64,000 nucleotides of DNA from positions 1,178,001 to 1,242,000 of the forward strand of contig OZ252015.1 of assembly GCA_965247525.1 (NCBI GenBank), in the 5' to 3' direction. How positions within the stretch are numbered: the first letter of the stretch is position 1; each line of letters opens with the position of its first letter. The translations under genes were made by a program, and so were the position numbers. The notes beneath the pieces are model-generated. The model did not search any database. It was not told the origin of the DNA and saw only the letters and a list, made by a program, of their open reading frames with translations. This document shows, piece after piece, positions 18,813-26,855 of the stretch. The stretch is from JAZKID01 sp965247525. GTDB lineage: Bacteria; Pseudomonadota; Alphaproteobacteria; Rhizobiales; UBA4765.

Positions 18813-18850
18813 GGAAAAAGTTTTGCGCTTCGAAAGAAAGCGCTTTTTCC
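18813..18850 (-). promoter_or_regulatory. Stem-loop in the sucA 5' leader
   Basis: GGAAAAA at 18813 pairs with TTTTTCC ending at 18850, and inside this GCGCTT pairs with AAGCGC, with a 5-nt bulge. The structure is 40 nt upstream of the sucA start on the same transcript, so it may affect mRNA stability or initiation. It has no poly-U tail, so it is unlikely to be a terminator. In the rest of the 18773-19043 gap I see only a weak TTGACG-like -35 at about 18999 for the plus-strand gene. Confidence 0.4.
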
Positions 18851-19043
18851 TAACATAGGACGGCGGCATTGCCTAGATCGGCTCTTTAAAAAAGGCCCCT
18901 TGGTGGCGAGTGGCCCAGCTTGTAAATGTTATGCCCCTGCAAAGTTTAAATTGTGGTTGCGTTCTTTCAGTCCCGCACAAAAAAACAGGCTTGCTCTTTT
19001 GACGAAAAAGGGCTTTTTGGCATCATTGTTTTAAACGCATTTG

Positions 19044-19598
19044 ATGAAAGACCAATGCATGATCCGCCCAGCTGCAACACAAGACCCATTTTTCGCACCT
19101 CAATATTTTGTCTGCGACTTTAATTTCGCGTTCGGACACACAGGTTTCGACGGCGTGCCTGATCTCGTTGAAAAAAAGGGCTATCTTGTCAATGTCTATC
19201 GCGGCCAGCGAGAAAAAGACGGCAGCGTCACCTATCGCAGCAATGATGGCGACAGCTTCGACTACAGCAAGGGTGAAAGTCTTTATGACTTTGGCAAGCG
19301 TCTCGATATTAATTTTAATGGCACTGCTGATTTTGGCAGGTTCTATGACCTCCCGGACATGCAGGGCAATATCTCCACTTATCTGGCCTGCGACATTACA
19401 GGCGATACCAAAAACAATATCGACGGCAAGTCGGCCACGCGCCAGATTGTAGACATTAACAAGGACGGCCGCGACGATATTATCGAGGCAGAGGACGACA
19501 ATGGCGGCAAAACCCACCGTGTCGGCGTTCTAACATCGCTGAGCGATGAGCTTATGCAGCGCTACAAAATCGAAAACATTGCTACGGCAAAAAAATAA
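19044..19598 (+). CDS. Hypothetical acidic protein with Asp-rich, calcium-loop-like segments
   Basis: I do not recognise this gene. From ATG 19044 it encodes 184 residues with no signal peptide and no membrane helix. The sequence is rich in Asp and Asn, and VDINKDGRDDIIEAEDDNG at about 155-173 looks like an EF-hand/FG-GAP-type calcium loop. DITGDTKNNIDGKS at about 137-150 is similar. Another ATG at 19059 is possible. It is the only plus-strand gene between sucA and sucD and ends in a shared terminator. Calcium binding is a guess from loop spacing. Confidence 0.6.
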   Translation: MKDQCMIRPAATQDPFFAPQYFVCDFNFAFGHTGFDGVPDLVEKKGYLVNVYRGQREKDGSVTYRSNDGDSFDYSKGESLYDFGKRLDINFNGTADFGRFYDLPDMQGNISTYLACDITGDTKNNIDGKSATRQIVDINKDGRDDIIEAEDDNGGKTHRVGVLTSLSDELMQRYKIENIATAKK

Positions 19599-19623
19599 AG
19601 CGGCGTTTAAGCCGCTTTTTTAC
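19598..19623. terminator. Bidirectional terminator between the hypothetical gene and sucD
   Basis: AAGCGGC-GTTTAA-GCCGCTT is followed by T6 on the plus strand. On the minus strand the same hairpin is followed by a T-rich run (TTTATTTTTTT). It therefore can end both convergent transcripts. The sucD stop codon lies within the hairpin. Confidence 0.85.
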
Positions 19624-20503
19624 CACTCAGGACTTCTGACAGTGTTTTACCGAGGCGAGCAGGTGACGGCGAAACCGTAATGCCAGCCGCTTCCATCGCC
19701 GCAATCTTGTCTTCAGCGCCGCCTTTGCCGCCTGAAATAATTGCGCCGGCATGGCCCATGCGCCGCCCTGGAGGTGCCGTGCGCCCTGCAATAAATCCGA
19801 CCATCGGTTTTTTGCGTCCACGCTTGGCTTCGTCTTTTAAAAATTGAGCCGCACTTTCTTCCGCGTCGCCGCCAATTTCACCAATCATGATGATCGATTT
19901 GGTCTCGTCATCGGCCAAAAACATTTCCAAAATGTCGATGAATTCAGTGCCTTTGACCGGGTCGCCGCCAATGCCGACGGCCGTTGTCTGACCAAGACCT
20001 TCCTGCGTTGTCTGGAACACCGCCTCATAGGTGAGCGTGCCGGAGCGAGAGACGATGCCGACATTGCCTTTTTTGAAAATATTGCCCGGCATGATGCCGA
20101 TTTTGCATTCATTCGGCGTCAGCACACCCGGGCAGTTCGGCCCGATCAGGCGTGATTTTGAACCATCAAGCGCACGGCGCACACGCACCATATCAAGCAC
20201 AGGAATGCCTTCGGTAATGCAGATAATCAAAGGCACCTGCGCATCAATGGCCTCGCAGATTGCGTCGGCCGCAAATGGCGGTGGCACATAAATTGCGCTG
20301 GCGTCCGCGCCCGTTTTTGCGCGCGCTTCATGCACGGTATTGAACACCGGAAGACCGATATGCGTTGTTCCGCCTTTGCCCGGCGTGATGCCGCCGACCA
20401 TTTTCGTGCCGTAAGCAATGGCCTGCTCGGTGTGGAATGTGCCTTGCGCGCCGGTGAGACCCTGGCAGAGAACTTTGGTATTTTTATTGACGAGAATGGA
20501 CAT
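19607..20503 (-). CDS. sucD: Succinyl-CoA synthetase (ADP/GDP-forming) alpha subunit
   Basis: The protein has 298 residues, full length. The CoA-binding Rossmann domain begins with LVNKNTKVLCQGLTGAQGTFH, the CoA ligase segment GPNCPGVLTPNECKIGIMPG is intact, and the phosphohistidine is H251 in RRMGHAGAII. With SucC it converts succinyl-CoA to succinate with substrate-level phosphorylation. It is separated from sucC by a small exported-protein gene, which is unusual because sucC and sucD normally touch. Confidence 0.98.
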   Translation of the reverse strand: MSILVNKNTKVLCQGLTGAQGTFHTEQAIAYGTKMVGGITPGKGGTTHIGLPVFNTVHEARAKTGADASAIYVPPPFAADAICEAIDAQVPLIICITEGIPVLDMVRVRRALDGSKSRLIGPNCPGVLTPNECKIGIMPGNIFKKGNVGIVSRSGTLTYEAVFQTTQEGLGQTTAVGIGGDPVKGTEFIDILEMFLADDETKSIIMIGEIGGDAEESAAQFLKDEAKRGRKKPMVGFIAGRTAPPGRRMGHAGAIISGGKGGAEDKIAAMEAAGITVSPSPARLGKTLSEVLSGKKAA

Positions 20504-20530
20504 GGCTTTAAGCTTTCTTTGTTCGCTAAA

Positions 20531-20887
20531 TTATTTGGTCAGACGCTGACAATTGATTTCAGATTCACCGTCCTTGCCCAGAATGGCGATGCCGTCACCG
20601 CCTTCCGGAGGAACAACGAGAATTGCACCAGCATGGTTGTCGAGACGCAAAAATGTTTTTCCGTCTTTTTCCATTTCTTCGGCAACCCATTTCTTTTTTG
20701 TGGCCGCCTCGAAGGGCACATAATCTGTTTGAACCTTTACAACGTCGGCATTGCCTGTGCCGTTCAAAAAGAACGTCACATGCGTCCCGGTCAGCGTGCA
20801 GTCGACAACGCCCCTTTGGGAAGAGGTGTCGGCATAGGCAGAAACCGGCAAAAGTGTCAGCACGACAGCAAAGGCAAAAAGACGCAT
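20531..20887 (-). CDS. Small exported protein inserted between sucC and sucD
   Basis: The protein has 118 residues. The signal peptide MRLFAFAVVLTLLPVSAYA precedes a mature part of about 99 residues with two cysteines (VDCTLTG and INCQRL), which could form a disulfide in the periplasm. I do not recognise a family. The start ATG overlaps the sucC stop as TGATG, so translation is coupled to sucC. It ends 27 nt before sucD. The coupling suggests a real gene, but no link to succinyl-CoA synthetase, a cytoplasmic enzyme, is evident. Confidence 0.75.
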   Translation of the reverse strand: MRLFAFAVVLTLLPVSAYADTSSQRGVVDCTLTGTHVTFFLNGTGNADVVKVQTDYVPFEAATKKKWVAEEMEKDGKTFLRLDNHAGAILVVPPEGGDGIAILGKDGESEINCQRLTK

Positions 20888-22083
20888 CACGCCGCCTTTA
20901 CGGCTTTCACAATCTTCTGGGCAGCATCATCAAGATCGTTGGCGGCGGTGATGTTGAGCCCGGAATTGCCAAGAATTTTTTTGCCTTCATCGACATTGGT
21001 GCCCTCGAGCCGCACAACTAGCGGCACCTTCAGGCCAACCTCTTTCACCGCTTCGACAACGCCGTTGGCGATGATGTCGCAACGCATGATGCCGCCGAAA
21101 ATATTGACCAAGATGCCTTGAACTTTTGGATCAGCGGTAATGATTTTAAAGGCCGAAACCACTTGGTCTTTCGTGGCACCGCCGCCGACGTCGAGAAAGT
21201 TGGCAGGCTCCGCGCCGTAAAGCTTGATAATGTCCATGGTCGACATCGCAAGACCCGCGCCATTGACCATACATCCGATATTGCCATCCAGCGCCACGTA
21301 AGACAGGCCTGCTTCCGAGGCGAGAATTTCCTTGTCATCCTCTTCCGTTTTATCGCGCAGCTCGACGATTTCCGGGTGGCGGTAAAGCGCATTGCTGTCA
21401 AACGACATTTTGGCATCAAGGCAGACAAGACGATTGTCTTTGGTAATAATCAGCGGGTTGATCTCGAGCATTGACATGTCTTTGGCGATAAACGCCTTTA
21501 AAAGACTGTCGAGCAGTTTTGGCGCTTGTTTTGCAACATCGCCGGTCAGCTTCAAGGCGTCAATCAGCGCGCGGCCATGATGCGCCATCATGCCGGTCGC
21601 GGGATCGATCGTGAAGGTGATGATTTTTTCGGGCGTGGCGTGGGCGACGTCTTCAATGTTCATGCCGCCTTCCGTCGAGGCCACGACGGCAATGCGCGAT
21701 GTGGCACGGTCAACGAGCAGTGACAGATAAAATTCTTTTTCGATGTCGCTGCCGTCTTCAATATACAAGCGCTGCACTTTTTTGCCGTGCTCGCCTGTCT
21801 GAATTGTCACCAGCGTGTTGCCGAGCATGTCCTTGGCATTGGCTGCAACGTCATCGACGCTTTTGGCAAGCCGCACGCCGCCTTTCGCATCTGGCCCCAG
21901 CTCTTTAAATTTGCCCTTGCCGCGCCCTCCCGCATGGATCTGGCTTTTGACCACATAGAGCGGGCCAGGCAGTTTTTTTGCAGCTGCAATCGCTTCATCG
22001 ACGCTCATTGCCGGAAACCCGTTTGAAACGGGCGCTCCGAATTCCTTGAGAACCTGTTTGGCCTGATATTCGTGAACATTCAT
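20887..22083 (-). CDS. sucC: Succinyl-CoA synthetase beta subunit
   Basis: The protein has 398 residues, normal length. MNVHEYQAKQVLKEFGAPVSNG starts the ATP-grasp domain, KSQIHAGGRGKGKFK is the nucleotide/CoA-facing loop, and LDVGGGATKDQVVSAFKIITADP and VRLEGTNVDEGKKIL belong to the C-terminal ligase domain. It lies 44 nt downstream of mdh on the same strand, giving the alphaproteobacterial order mdh-sucC-sucD, here with a small gene between the last two. Confidence 0.98.
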   Translation of the reverse strand: MNVHEYQAKQVLKEFGAPVSNGFPAMSVDEAIAAAKKLPGPLYVVKSQIHAGGRGKGKFKELGPDAKGGVRLAKSVDDVAANAKDMLGNTLVTIQTGEHGKKVQRLYIEDGSDIEKEFYLSLLVDRATSRIAVVASTEGGMNIEDVAHATPEKIITFTIDPATGMMAHHGRALIDALKLTGDVAKQAPKLLDSLLKAFIAKDMSMLEINPLIITKDNRLVCLDAKMSFDSNALYRHPEIVELRDKTEEDDKEILASEAGLSYVALDGNIGCMVNGAGLAMSTMDIIKLYGAEPANFLDVGGGATKDQVVSAFKIITADPKVQGILVNIFGGIMRCDIIANGVVEAVKEVGLKVPLVVRLEGTNVDEGKKILGNSGLNITAANDLDDAAQKIVKAVKAA

Positions 22084-22127
22084 TTTTTTAAATTCCTATG
22101 ATTGTGAGGGCAAAGGCGTGCGATACT

Positions 22128-23099
22128 TTACGCCGCCTGGCCTAAAGTCGGTGCGATGGACAGGCAGCTGTCGACCAGCTCTTTGACGGACTTCACCGAT
22201 TTTGCGAACATCGCTTTTTCATCCTTGTCGAGCGTGACCTCCACAATCTTTTCAACGCCGCCGGCCCCGATGACAACCGGCACGCCGACATAAAGATCTT
22301 TGACGCCATATTCGCCGGAAAGCGCTGCGGCACAGGGCAAAATACGCTTTTTATCTTTGAGGAAACTTTCTGCCATCGCGATCGCCGAGGTTGCTGGCGC
22401 GTAATAGGCTGAACCCGTTTTCAACAGGCCGACAATTTCGCCGCCGCCTTTGCGTGTGCGATCGATGATCGCATCAAGATCTTTTTGTTTCAACCAGCCC
22501 ATTTTGACAACGTCTGTCAAAGGAATGCCGCCAATTGTGGAATAGCGCACACTTGGCACCATGTCGTCGCCGTGTCCGCCCAGAACGAAAGCGGTCACAT
22601 CTTCAACGGAGACACCAACGGCCTGCGCCAGAAATGTGCGGAAACGCGCGCTGTCGAGAACGCCGGCCATGCCGACAACCATGTTTTTCGGCAGGCCGCT
22701 TGCGCGCTGCAAGGCCCAGACCATCGCATCAAGCGGGTTGGTGATGACGATGACAAATGCGCCGGGCGCATATTTTTTAATGCCTGCGCCGACCTGCTCC
22801 ATGACTTTCAGATTGGTCGAGACAAGATCATCCCGGCTCATGCCCGGCTTGCGCGGCACGCCTGCGGTTATGATAATCACATCGCTGCCCGCAATATCGG
22901 CATAGGTGTTGGCGCCGCTAAGTTTGCTGTCATAACCTTCAACAGGCCCTGCTTGCGAAATATCGAGCGCTTTGCCCTGCGGCGTGCCTTCCGAAATGTC
23001 GAACAGAACCACATCACCAAGCTCTTTCAGGCCGATGAGATGGGCGAGCGTGCCGCCGATTTGTCCAGAACCAATGAGGGCGATTTTCTTGCGAGCCAT
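22128..23099 (-). CDS. mdh: Malate dehydrogenase (LDH-like type)
   Basis: The protein has 323 residues. The NAD site GSGQIGGTLAHLIGLKELGDVVLFDI is at about 10-35. VPRKPGMSRDDLVSTN is the mobile loop with the substrate-binding arginines typical of malate over lactate specificity, and the catalytic His is H176 in FVLGGHGDDMV. It is the TCA-cycle enzyme and leads the mdh-sucC-sucD group, 57 nt after zapE. Confidence 0.98.
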   Translation of the reverse strand: MARKKIALIGSGQIGGTLAHLIGLKELGDVVLFDISEGTPQGKALDISQAGPVEGYDSKLSGANTYADIAGSDVIIITAGVPRKPGMSRDDLVSTNLKVMEQVGAGIKKYAPGAFVIVITNPLDAMVWALQRASGLPKNMVVGMAGVLDSARFRTFLAQAVGVSVEDVTAFVLGGHGDDMVPSVRYSTIGGIPLTDVVKMGWLKQKDLDAIIDRTRKGGGEIVGLLKTGSAYYAPATSAIAMAESFLKDKKRILPCAAALSGEYGVKDLYVGVPVVIGAGGVEKIVEVTLDKDEKAMFAKSVKSVKELVDSCLSIAPTLGQAA

Positions 23100-23156
23100 G
23101 GGTTTAAAACCTTTTCAGATATGATCAAATGGCTTTAAACCCTCTGACTTCTTCAT

Positions 23157-24275
23157 TCAAGAAGATTCGGGGTGCTCCAGCCTGCCAGCACCATGATGGA
23201 TACGTTTTAAATATTCGTCACTGCGCATTTCAATCAGGCGCGAGCATGTGCGCGAAAACCCGAAATTTTCATAGCCGTCCATATCGACAACCAAATCTTG
23301 CGGTGCGGCCGCAGCGCTCGCGACAAGGTTGACGCCCGCATCATAAAGAATGTCGATCAATATAATAAAGCGACGCAGCCCGTTTCGGCGCTCCAATGTA
23401 AAGCGCGGAATGCCTTCAATAAATATGGTGTGAAAGTGGCGGGCAAGCTCAAGATAATCTTCTGCGCCAAGTGGCTGCTCGCACAACTCGTCGAACGTGA
23501 AAAAGGCCGCGCCGCCGCTTGTGCGCGGCACATGCAGCTTGCGGCCATTGAGCGCGACGTCCATTGATTTTGAAGCTTGCTGCGCCGTCAGGCTGAGATA
23601 AGCTTCATTGAGCTGCCTTGCGCTGTCCGCGCCATCAAACCAGACGCCGCTGTGTTGCAGCTTTTCCAATCGGTAGTCCTGCGCGCCATCAAGCTGCATC
23701 ACCTCGCATTTTTGTTTCAGCAGCTGAACAAAAGGTTCGAACAAAGGCCTGTTCAGGCCGTTGTTATAAAGGTGATCGGGAGGCATGTTTGAAGTGGCAA
23801 CGACCACGACATGTTTTTGAAACAGCCTGGTAAACAGGCGCGCCAATATCATGGCATCGGCGACATCCGTGATTGCCATTTCATCAAAGCATAAAAGCTG
23901 CGCGTCTTTCGCAATCTGGTCGGCAACACTGATGAGAACATCGGCCTCTGGATTTTGCTGCCGTTCTTTAAAAATGCGGGCATGCACGTCCTGCATAAAA
24001 CTATGAAAATGCGTGCGCCGTTTTTTTGGGACATCGACACTGGCGACGAACATGTCCATGAGCATGGTCTTGCCCCGCCCGACACCGCCCCAGATATAAA
24101 ACCCCTGCACATCAATGGGCGCACGAAAAAATGTGGTGAAAAACGTGCGGTGTGTCGCCTGCTCAAGTTGTTGTGCAAGTGCATCGAATTTTACGGCCAG
24201 ACTGCGCTGCACGTCATCTGCGCGCAGTGCGCCTTGCGCAACCAGCGCATCATACTGCTGCAGAAGAGCGCTCAC
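23157..24275 (-). CDS. zapE: Cell division protein ZapE (AFG1-like ATPase)
   Basis: The protein has 372 residues. The Walker A motif GGVGRGKTMLMDMF is at about 62-75. KRRTHFHSFMQDVH, LLCFDEMAITDVADAMILARLF (Walker B) and VVVATSNMPPDHLYNNGLNR are classic AFG1/ZapE motifs. The E. coli homologue acts on the Z-ring under stress; the mitochondrial relative is a protein quality factor. It overlaps mmsA by 4 nt (ATGA) and is followed by mdh, a neighbour often seen in alphaproteobacteria. Confidence 0.95.
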   Translation of the reverse strand: MSALLQQYDALVAQGALRADDVQRSLAVKFDALAQQLEQATHRTFFTTFFRAPIDVQGFYIWGGVGRGKTMLMDMFVASVDVPKKRRTHFHSFMQDVHARIFKERQQNPEADVLISVADQIAKDAQLLCFDEMAITDVADAMILARLFTRLFQKHVVVVATSNMPPDHLYNNGLNRPLFEPFVQLLKQKCEVMQLDGAQDYRLEKLQHSGVWFDGADSARQLNEAYLSLTAQQASKSMDVALNGRKLHVPRTSGGAAFFTFDELCEQPLGAEDYLELARHFHTIFIEGIPRFTLERRNGLRRFIILIDILYDAGVNLVASAAAAPQDLVVDMDGYENFGFSRTCSRLIEMRSDEYLKRIHHGAGRLEHPESS

Positions 24276-25768
24276 GCCATTGTCGGGATGACGAAGCTTG
24301 CACCCTCTTTCATACCAGATGGCCAGCGCGAGGTGACCGTTTTTGTCTTGGTATAAAAACGTATGGCATCGGGCCCGTGCTGGTTCAAATCGCCAAAGCC
24401 GGAGCGTTTCCAGCCGCCGAATGTATGGTAGGCCAGCGGTACAGGGATCGGCACGTTGACGCCGACCATGCCGACATTCACGCGCGAGACGAAATCGCGC
24501 GCCGTGTCGCCGTCGCGTGTGTAAATGGCAACGCCATTTCCATATTCATGGCTCGATGCCATCTCCAGCGCGTTTTCGTAGTCATCAGCGCGGGCGATAC
24601 ACAGCACAGGGCCAAATATTTCTTCCTTGTAGATTTTCATGTCCGGCGTCACGTCGTCGAACAGCGAACCACCCATGAAGTGGCCATTCTCATAGCCCTG
24701 CAATTTAAACCCGCGGCCATCGACAACCAGCTTTGCGCCTTCGCTGATGCCGTGGTCGATGTAAGAGCGCACTTTTTCCATATGGGCTTTTGTCACCATC
24801 GGTCCATAATCGGCGGCTTCATCACTTGAGATGCCGACTTTCAGGGCTTCGACGCGCGGGACCAGTTTTGCGACAAGTGCGTCTGCTGTTTTTTTGCCGA
24901 CCGGCACGGCAACGGAAATGGCCATGCAGCGCTCACCTGCCGAGCCATAACCAGCACCGATCAGCGCATCGGCCGCCTGGTCGAGATCCGCGTCTGGCAT
25001 GACGATCATGTGGTTTTTGGCGCCGCCGAAGCATTGCGCGCGTTTGCCGTTGTCGGCGCATGTTTTGTAAATGTAATGGGCGATGGCGCTTGATCCGACA
25101 AAGCCGACCGCCATAATCCGCGGATCATGCAAAAGTGTATCAACGGCCTCTTTGTCCCCGTTCACAACGTTCAGCACGCCTGCAGGAAGCCCGGCCTCCA
25201 GCATCAGCTCGGCAAGGCGCATCGGCACCGACGGGTCACGCTCGGATGGTTTTAAAATGAATGCGTTGCCGCAGGCAATCGCGGGGGCAAATTTCCACAT
25301 CGGGATCATCGCCGGAAAATTAAAGGGTGTGATACCCGCAACCACGCCAAGCGGCTGGCGCATGGAATACATATCGATGCCCGGGCCAGCGCCTTCGGAA
25401 AATTCGCCCTTGAGAAGATGCGGGATGCCACAGCAAAATTCGACAACCTCAAGACCGCGCTGCAGATCGCCCTTGGCATCGGCAATGGTTTTGCCATGCT
25501 CTGACGACAACAGGCGCGCAAGACTGTCGATTTCCTTGTTGGCAAGCTCGAGGAATTTGAACATCACGCGCGCACGCTTTTGCGGATTTTGCGCGGCCCA
25601 TGCTGGCTGAACAGCGCTGGCATTGTATATAGCCTGCTCAACATCGGCCTTTGAGGCCAGCACCACTTGCGCCTGCACACCGCCCGTATTGGGATCAAAA
25701 ATATCAGCCGTCCGCGTGGATTGGCCGTCAACATGCTTGCCGCCGATAAAATGGCCAATTTTTTTCAT
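24272..25768 (-). CDS. mmsA: Methylmalonate-semialdehyde dehydrogenase (CoA-acylating)
   Basis: The protein has 498 residues of the aldehyde dehydrogenase fold. GITPFNFPAMIPMWKFAPAIACGNAFILKPSERDP is the MmsA-type cofactor region, quoted here in two parts: GITPFNFPAMIPMW and ACGNAFILKPSE. The catalytic cysteine is C281 in YGSAGERCMAISVAV. It acts in valine and inositol/propionate degradation, yielding propionyl- or acetyl-CoA with NADH. It heads the minus-strand run mmsA-zapE-mdh-sucC-sucD. The 216-nt region upstream, shared with a divergent acetyltransferase gene, shows no motif I can name. Confidence 0.95.
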   Translation of the reverse strand: MKKIGHFIGGKHVDGQSTRTADIFDPNTGGVQAQVVLASKADVEQAIYNASAVQPAWAAQNPQKRARVMFKFLELANKEIDSLARLLSSEHGKTIADAKGDLQRGLEVVEFCCGIPHLLKGEFSEGAGPGIDMYSMRQPLGVVAGITPFNFPAMIPMWKFAPAIACGNAFILKPSERDPSVPMRLAELMLEAGLPAGVLNVVNGDKEAVDTLLHDPRIMAVGFVGSSAIAHYIYKTCADNGKRAQCFGGAKNHMIVMPDADLDQAADALIGAGYGSAGERCMAISVAVPVGKKTADALVAKLVPRVEALKVGISSDEAADYGPMVTKAHMEKVRSYIDHGISEGAKLVVDGRGFKLQGYENGHFMGGSLFDDVTPDMKIYKEEIFGPVLCIARADDYENALEMASSHEYGNGVAIYTRDGDTARDFVSRVNVGMVGVNVPIPVPLAYHTFGGWKRSGFGDLNQHGPDAIRFYTKTKTVTSRWPSGMKEGASFVIPTMA

Positions 25769-25984
25769 GGGTTCAAAACCTTTGCTGCAATGCGAACACG
25801 CCCGTTTCTCTAGCCCTTTGCATGGTTTCGATCAACTTTTGCTTATTTTATTCACATAATCGCCCTGGCGATTAACCAGTCGCAAGAAATTCGAGAAATT
25901 TCTGGCCGCGTTTACGATTTCGCAGAGGTGTTCGTGCAAATCTCGAATTCTATCGCTTCGCCATATTGACGAGATTGAGTACAC

Positions 25985-26473
25985 ATGTCCGGCCCAGTCT
26001 ATAAATTGCACCCTGCTGAATTCGCCGATTACTTTAAACACATGACCCGTATTGATGAGCAGGGTCGCAAAGAACGTTTCAAGGCCGCTTATGATGACGC
26101 ATCTTTGCAGTCTCACGCCCTGCGCCTTGCGATCTCAGAAACCATCGTGATGGGCATTCGGCTTGATGGCGATATTCGCGCCACGATTGAGATTATTCCG
26201 AGCCAGACGGGACAGACGGCGACAGCCGCCGTTTTGGTCGAGCCTGCCTATCGCGGCCATGGCCTAGGCCGCCGGTTGCTGCGCGAAGCAATCACGACCT
26301 CGCGCCCGCTTGGTATTCGCACGTTGTTGTTTGATGTCCACACCGAGAACGCACCGATGATGCATTTGCTCACCACAATGGGCGCACAGCCGACATCGCA
26401 AAAAGGCCTCTACACGCTCAACCTTGAGCGCCGCGCGACACCGCGCGAAGAACTGGCGACCAAAACCGCTTAA
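25985..26473 (+). CDS. GNAT-family N-acetyltransferase
   Basis: The protein has 162 residues. The acetyl-CoA pyrophosphate loop is VEPAYRGHGLGRRLLREAI at about 88-106, and the following NAPMMHLLTTMGAQPTSQKGLYTLNLE fits GNAT motif B. The substrate is not predictable. It is divergent from mmsA and ends just before a strong terminator. The 3' end of this gene is duplicated at about 29035-29118, after the first RTX gene, showing that the locus took part in a duplication. Confidence 0.9.
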   Translation: MSGPVYKLHPAEFADYFKHMTRIDEQGRKERFKAAYDDASLQSHALRLAISETIVMGIRLDGDIRATIEIIPSQTGQTATAAVLVEPAYRGHGLGRRLLREAITTSRPLGIRTLLFDVHTENAPMMHLLTTMGAQPTSQKGLYTLNLERRATPREELATKTA

Positions 26474-26501
26474 ATACGAATTCTCTCCAAACCAACCAAT
26501 T

Positions 26502-26527
26502 GGCGCCCCAAAAGGGCGCCTTTTTTA
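26502..26527 (+). terminator. Rho-independent terminator after the GNAT gene
   Basis: GGCGCCC-CAAAA-GGGCGCC is followed by T6. The same terminator with a slightly altered loop (CGAGA) recurs at 29094-29118. Between this terminator and about 26732 (some 205 bp) I see no gene and no clear motif. Confidence 0.9.
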
Positions 26528-26732
26528 TATGCCGTTCGGCAATGCGTTGAGGAGCGCCACCTCACGCCGGTTTGATTTTTAACGCCCATTATCTGTGATC
26601 GTTTCACTGACCAAATCAATATCGGCAGCGATGCAGATAGTTGACACAGCCTACAGCAGTTAAAGCAACCTGCGTTTTGTGATTTAAAGATGTCGAAAAC
26701 ATGCATGTTCAAATCTTGACCAAAAACCAACA

Positions 26733-26855
26733 CGCCCTCTTCAATTTTAATCATTCACCCTTTTGTAGGCATAGGCGGCAAAAGAGGTTTCATTAACCAT
26801 TTCCGTCGACTGTATTTAACAGACCCTCATTGCAGAATGCAAAAAAGGGGCTCTC
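26733..26855 (+). promoter_or_regulatory. Upstream region of the first Flp-RTX gene, duplicated before the second
   Basis: About 120 bp are nearly identical to 34999-35119. Shared elements in order are: an inverted repeat CTTTTG...CAAAAG (26760-26784), TTAACCAT at 26793-26800 (matching the CtrA half-site 8-mer known from Caulobacter), GTCGAC, TTGCA-GAA-TGCAA (26830-26842) and the ribosome site AGGGG 8 nt before the ATG. The promoter itself is not certain. CtrA control is an inference, attractive because flp/pil genes are CtrA targets in related bacteria. Confidence 0.5.

Noticed and set aside
26470..26754. Minus-strand open frame after the GNAT gene
   Set aside because: It covers the GNAT terminator and starts in the RTX promoter, with no ribosome site or family signal.
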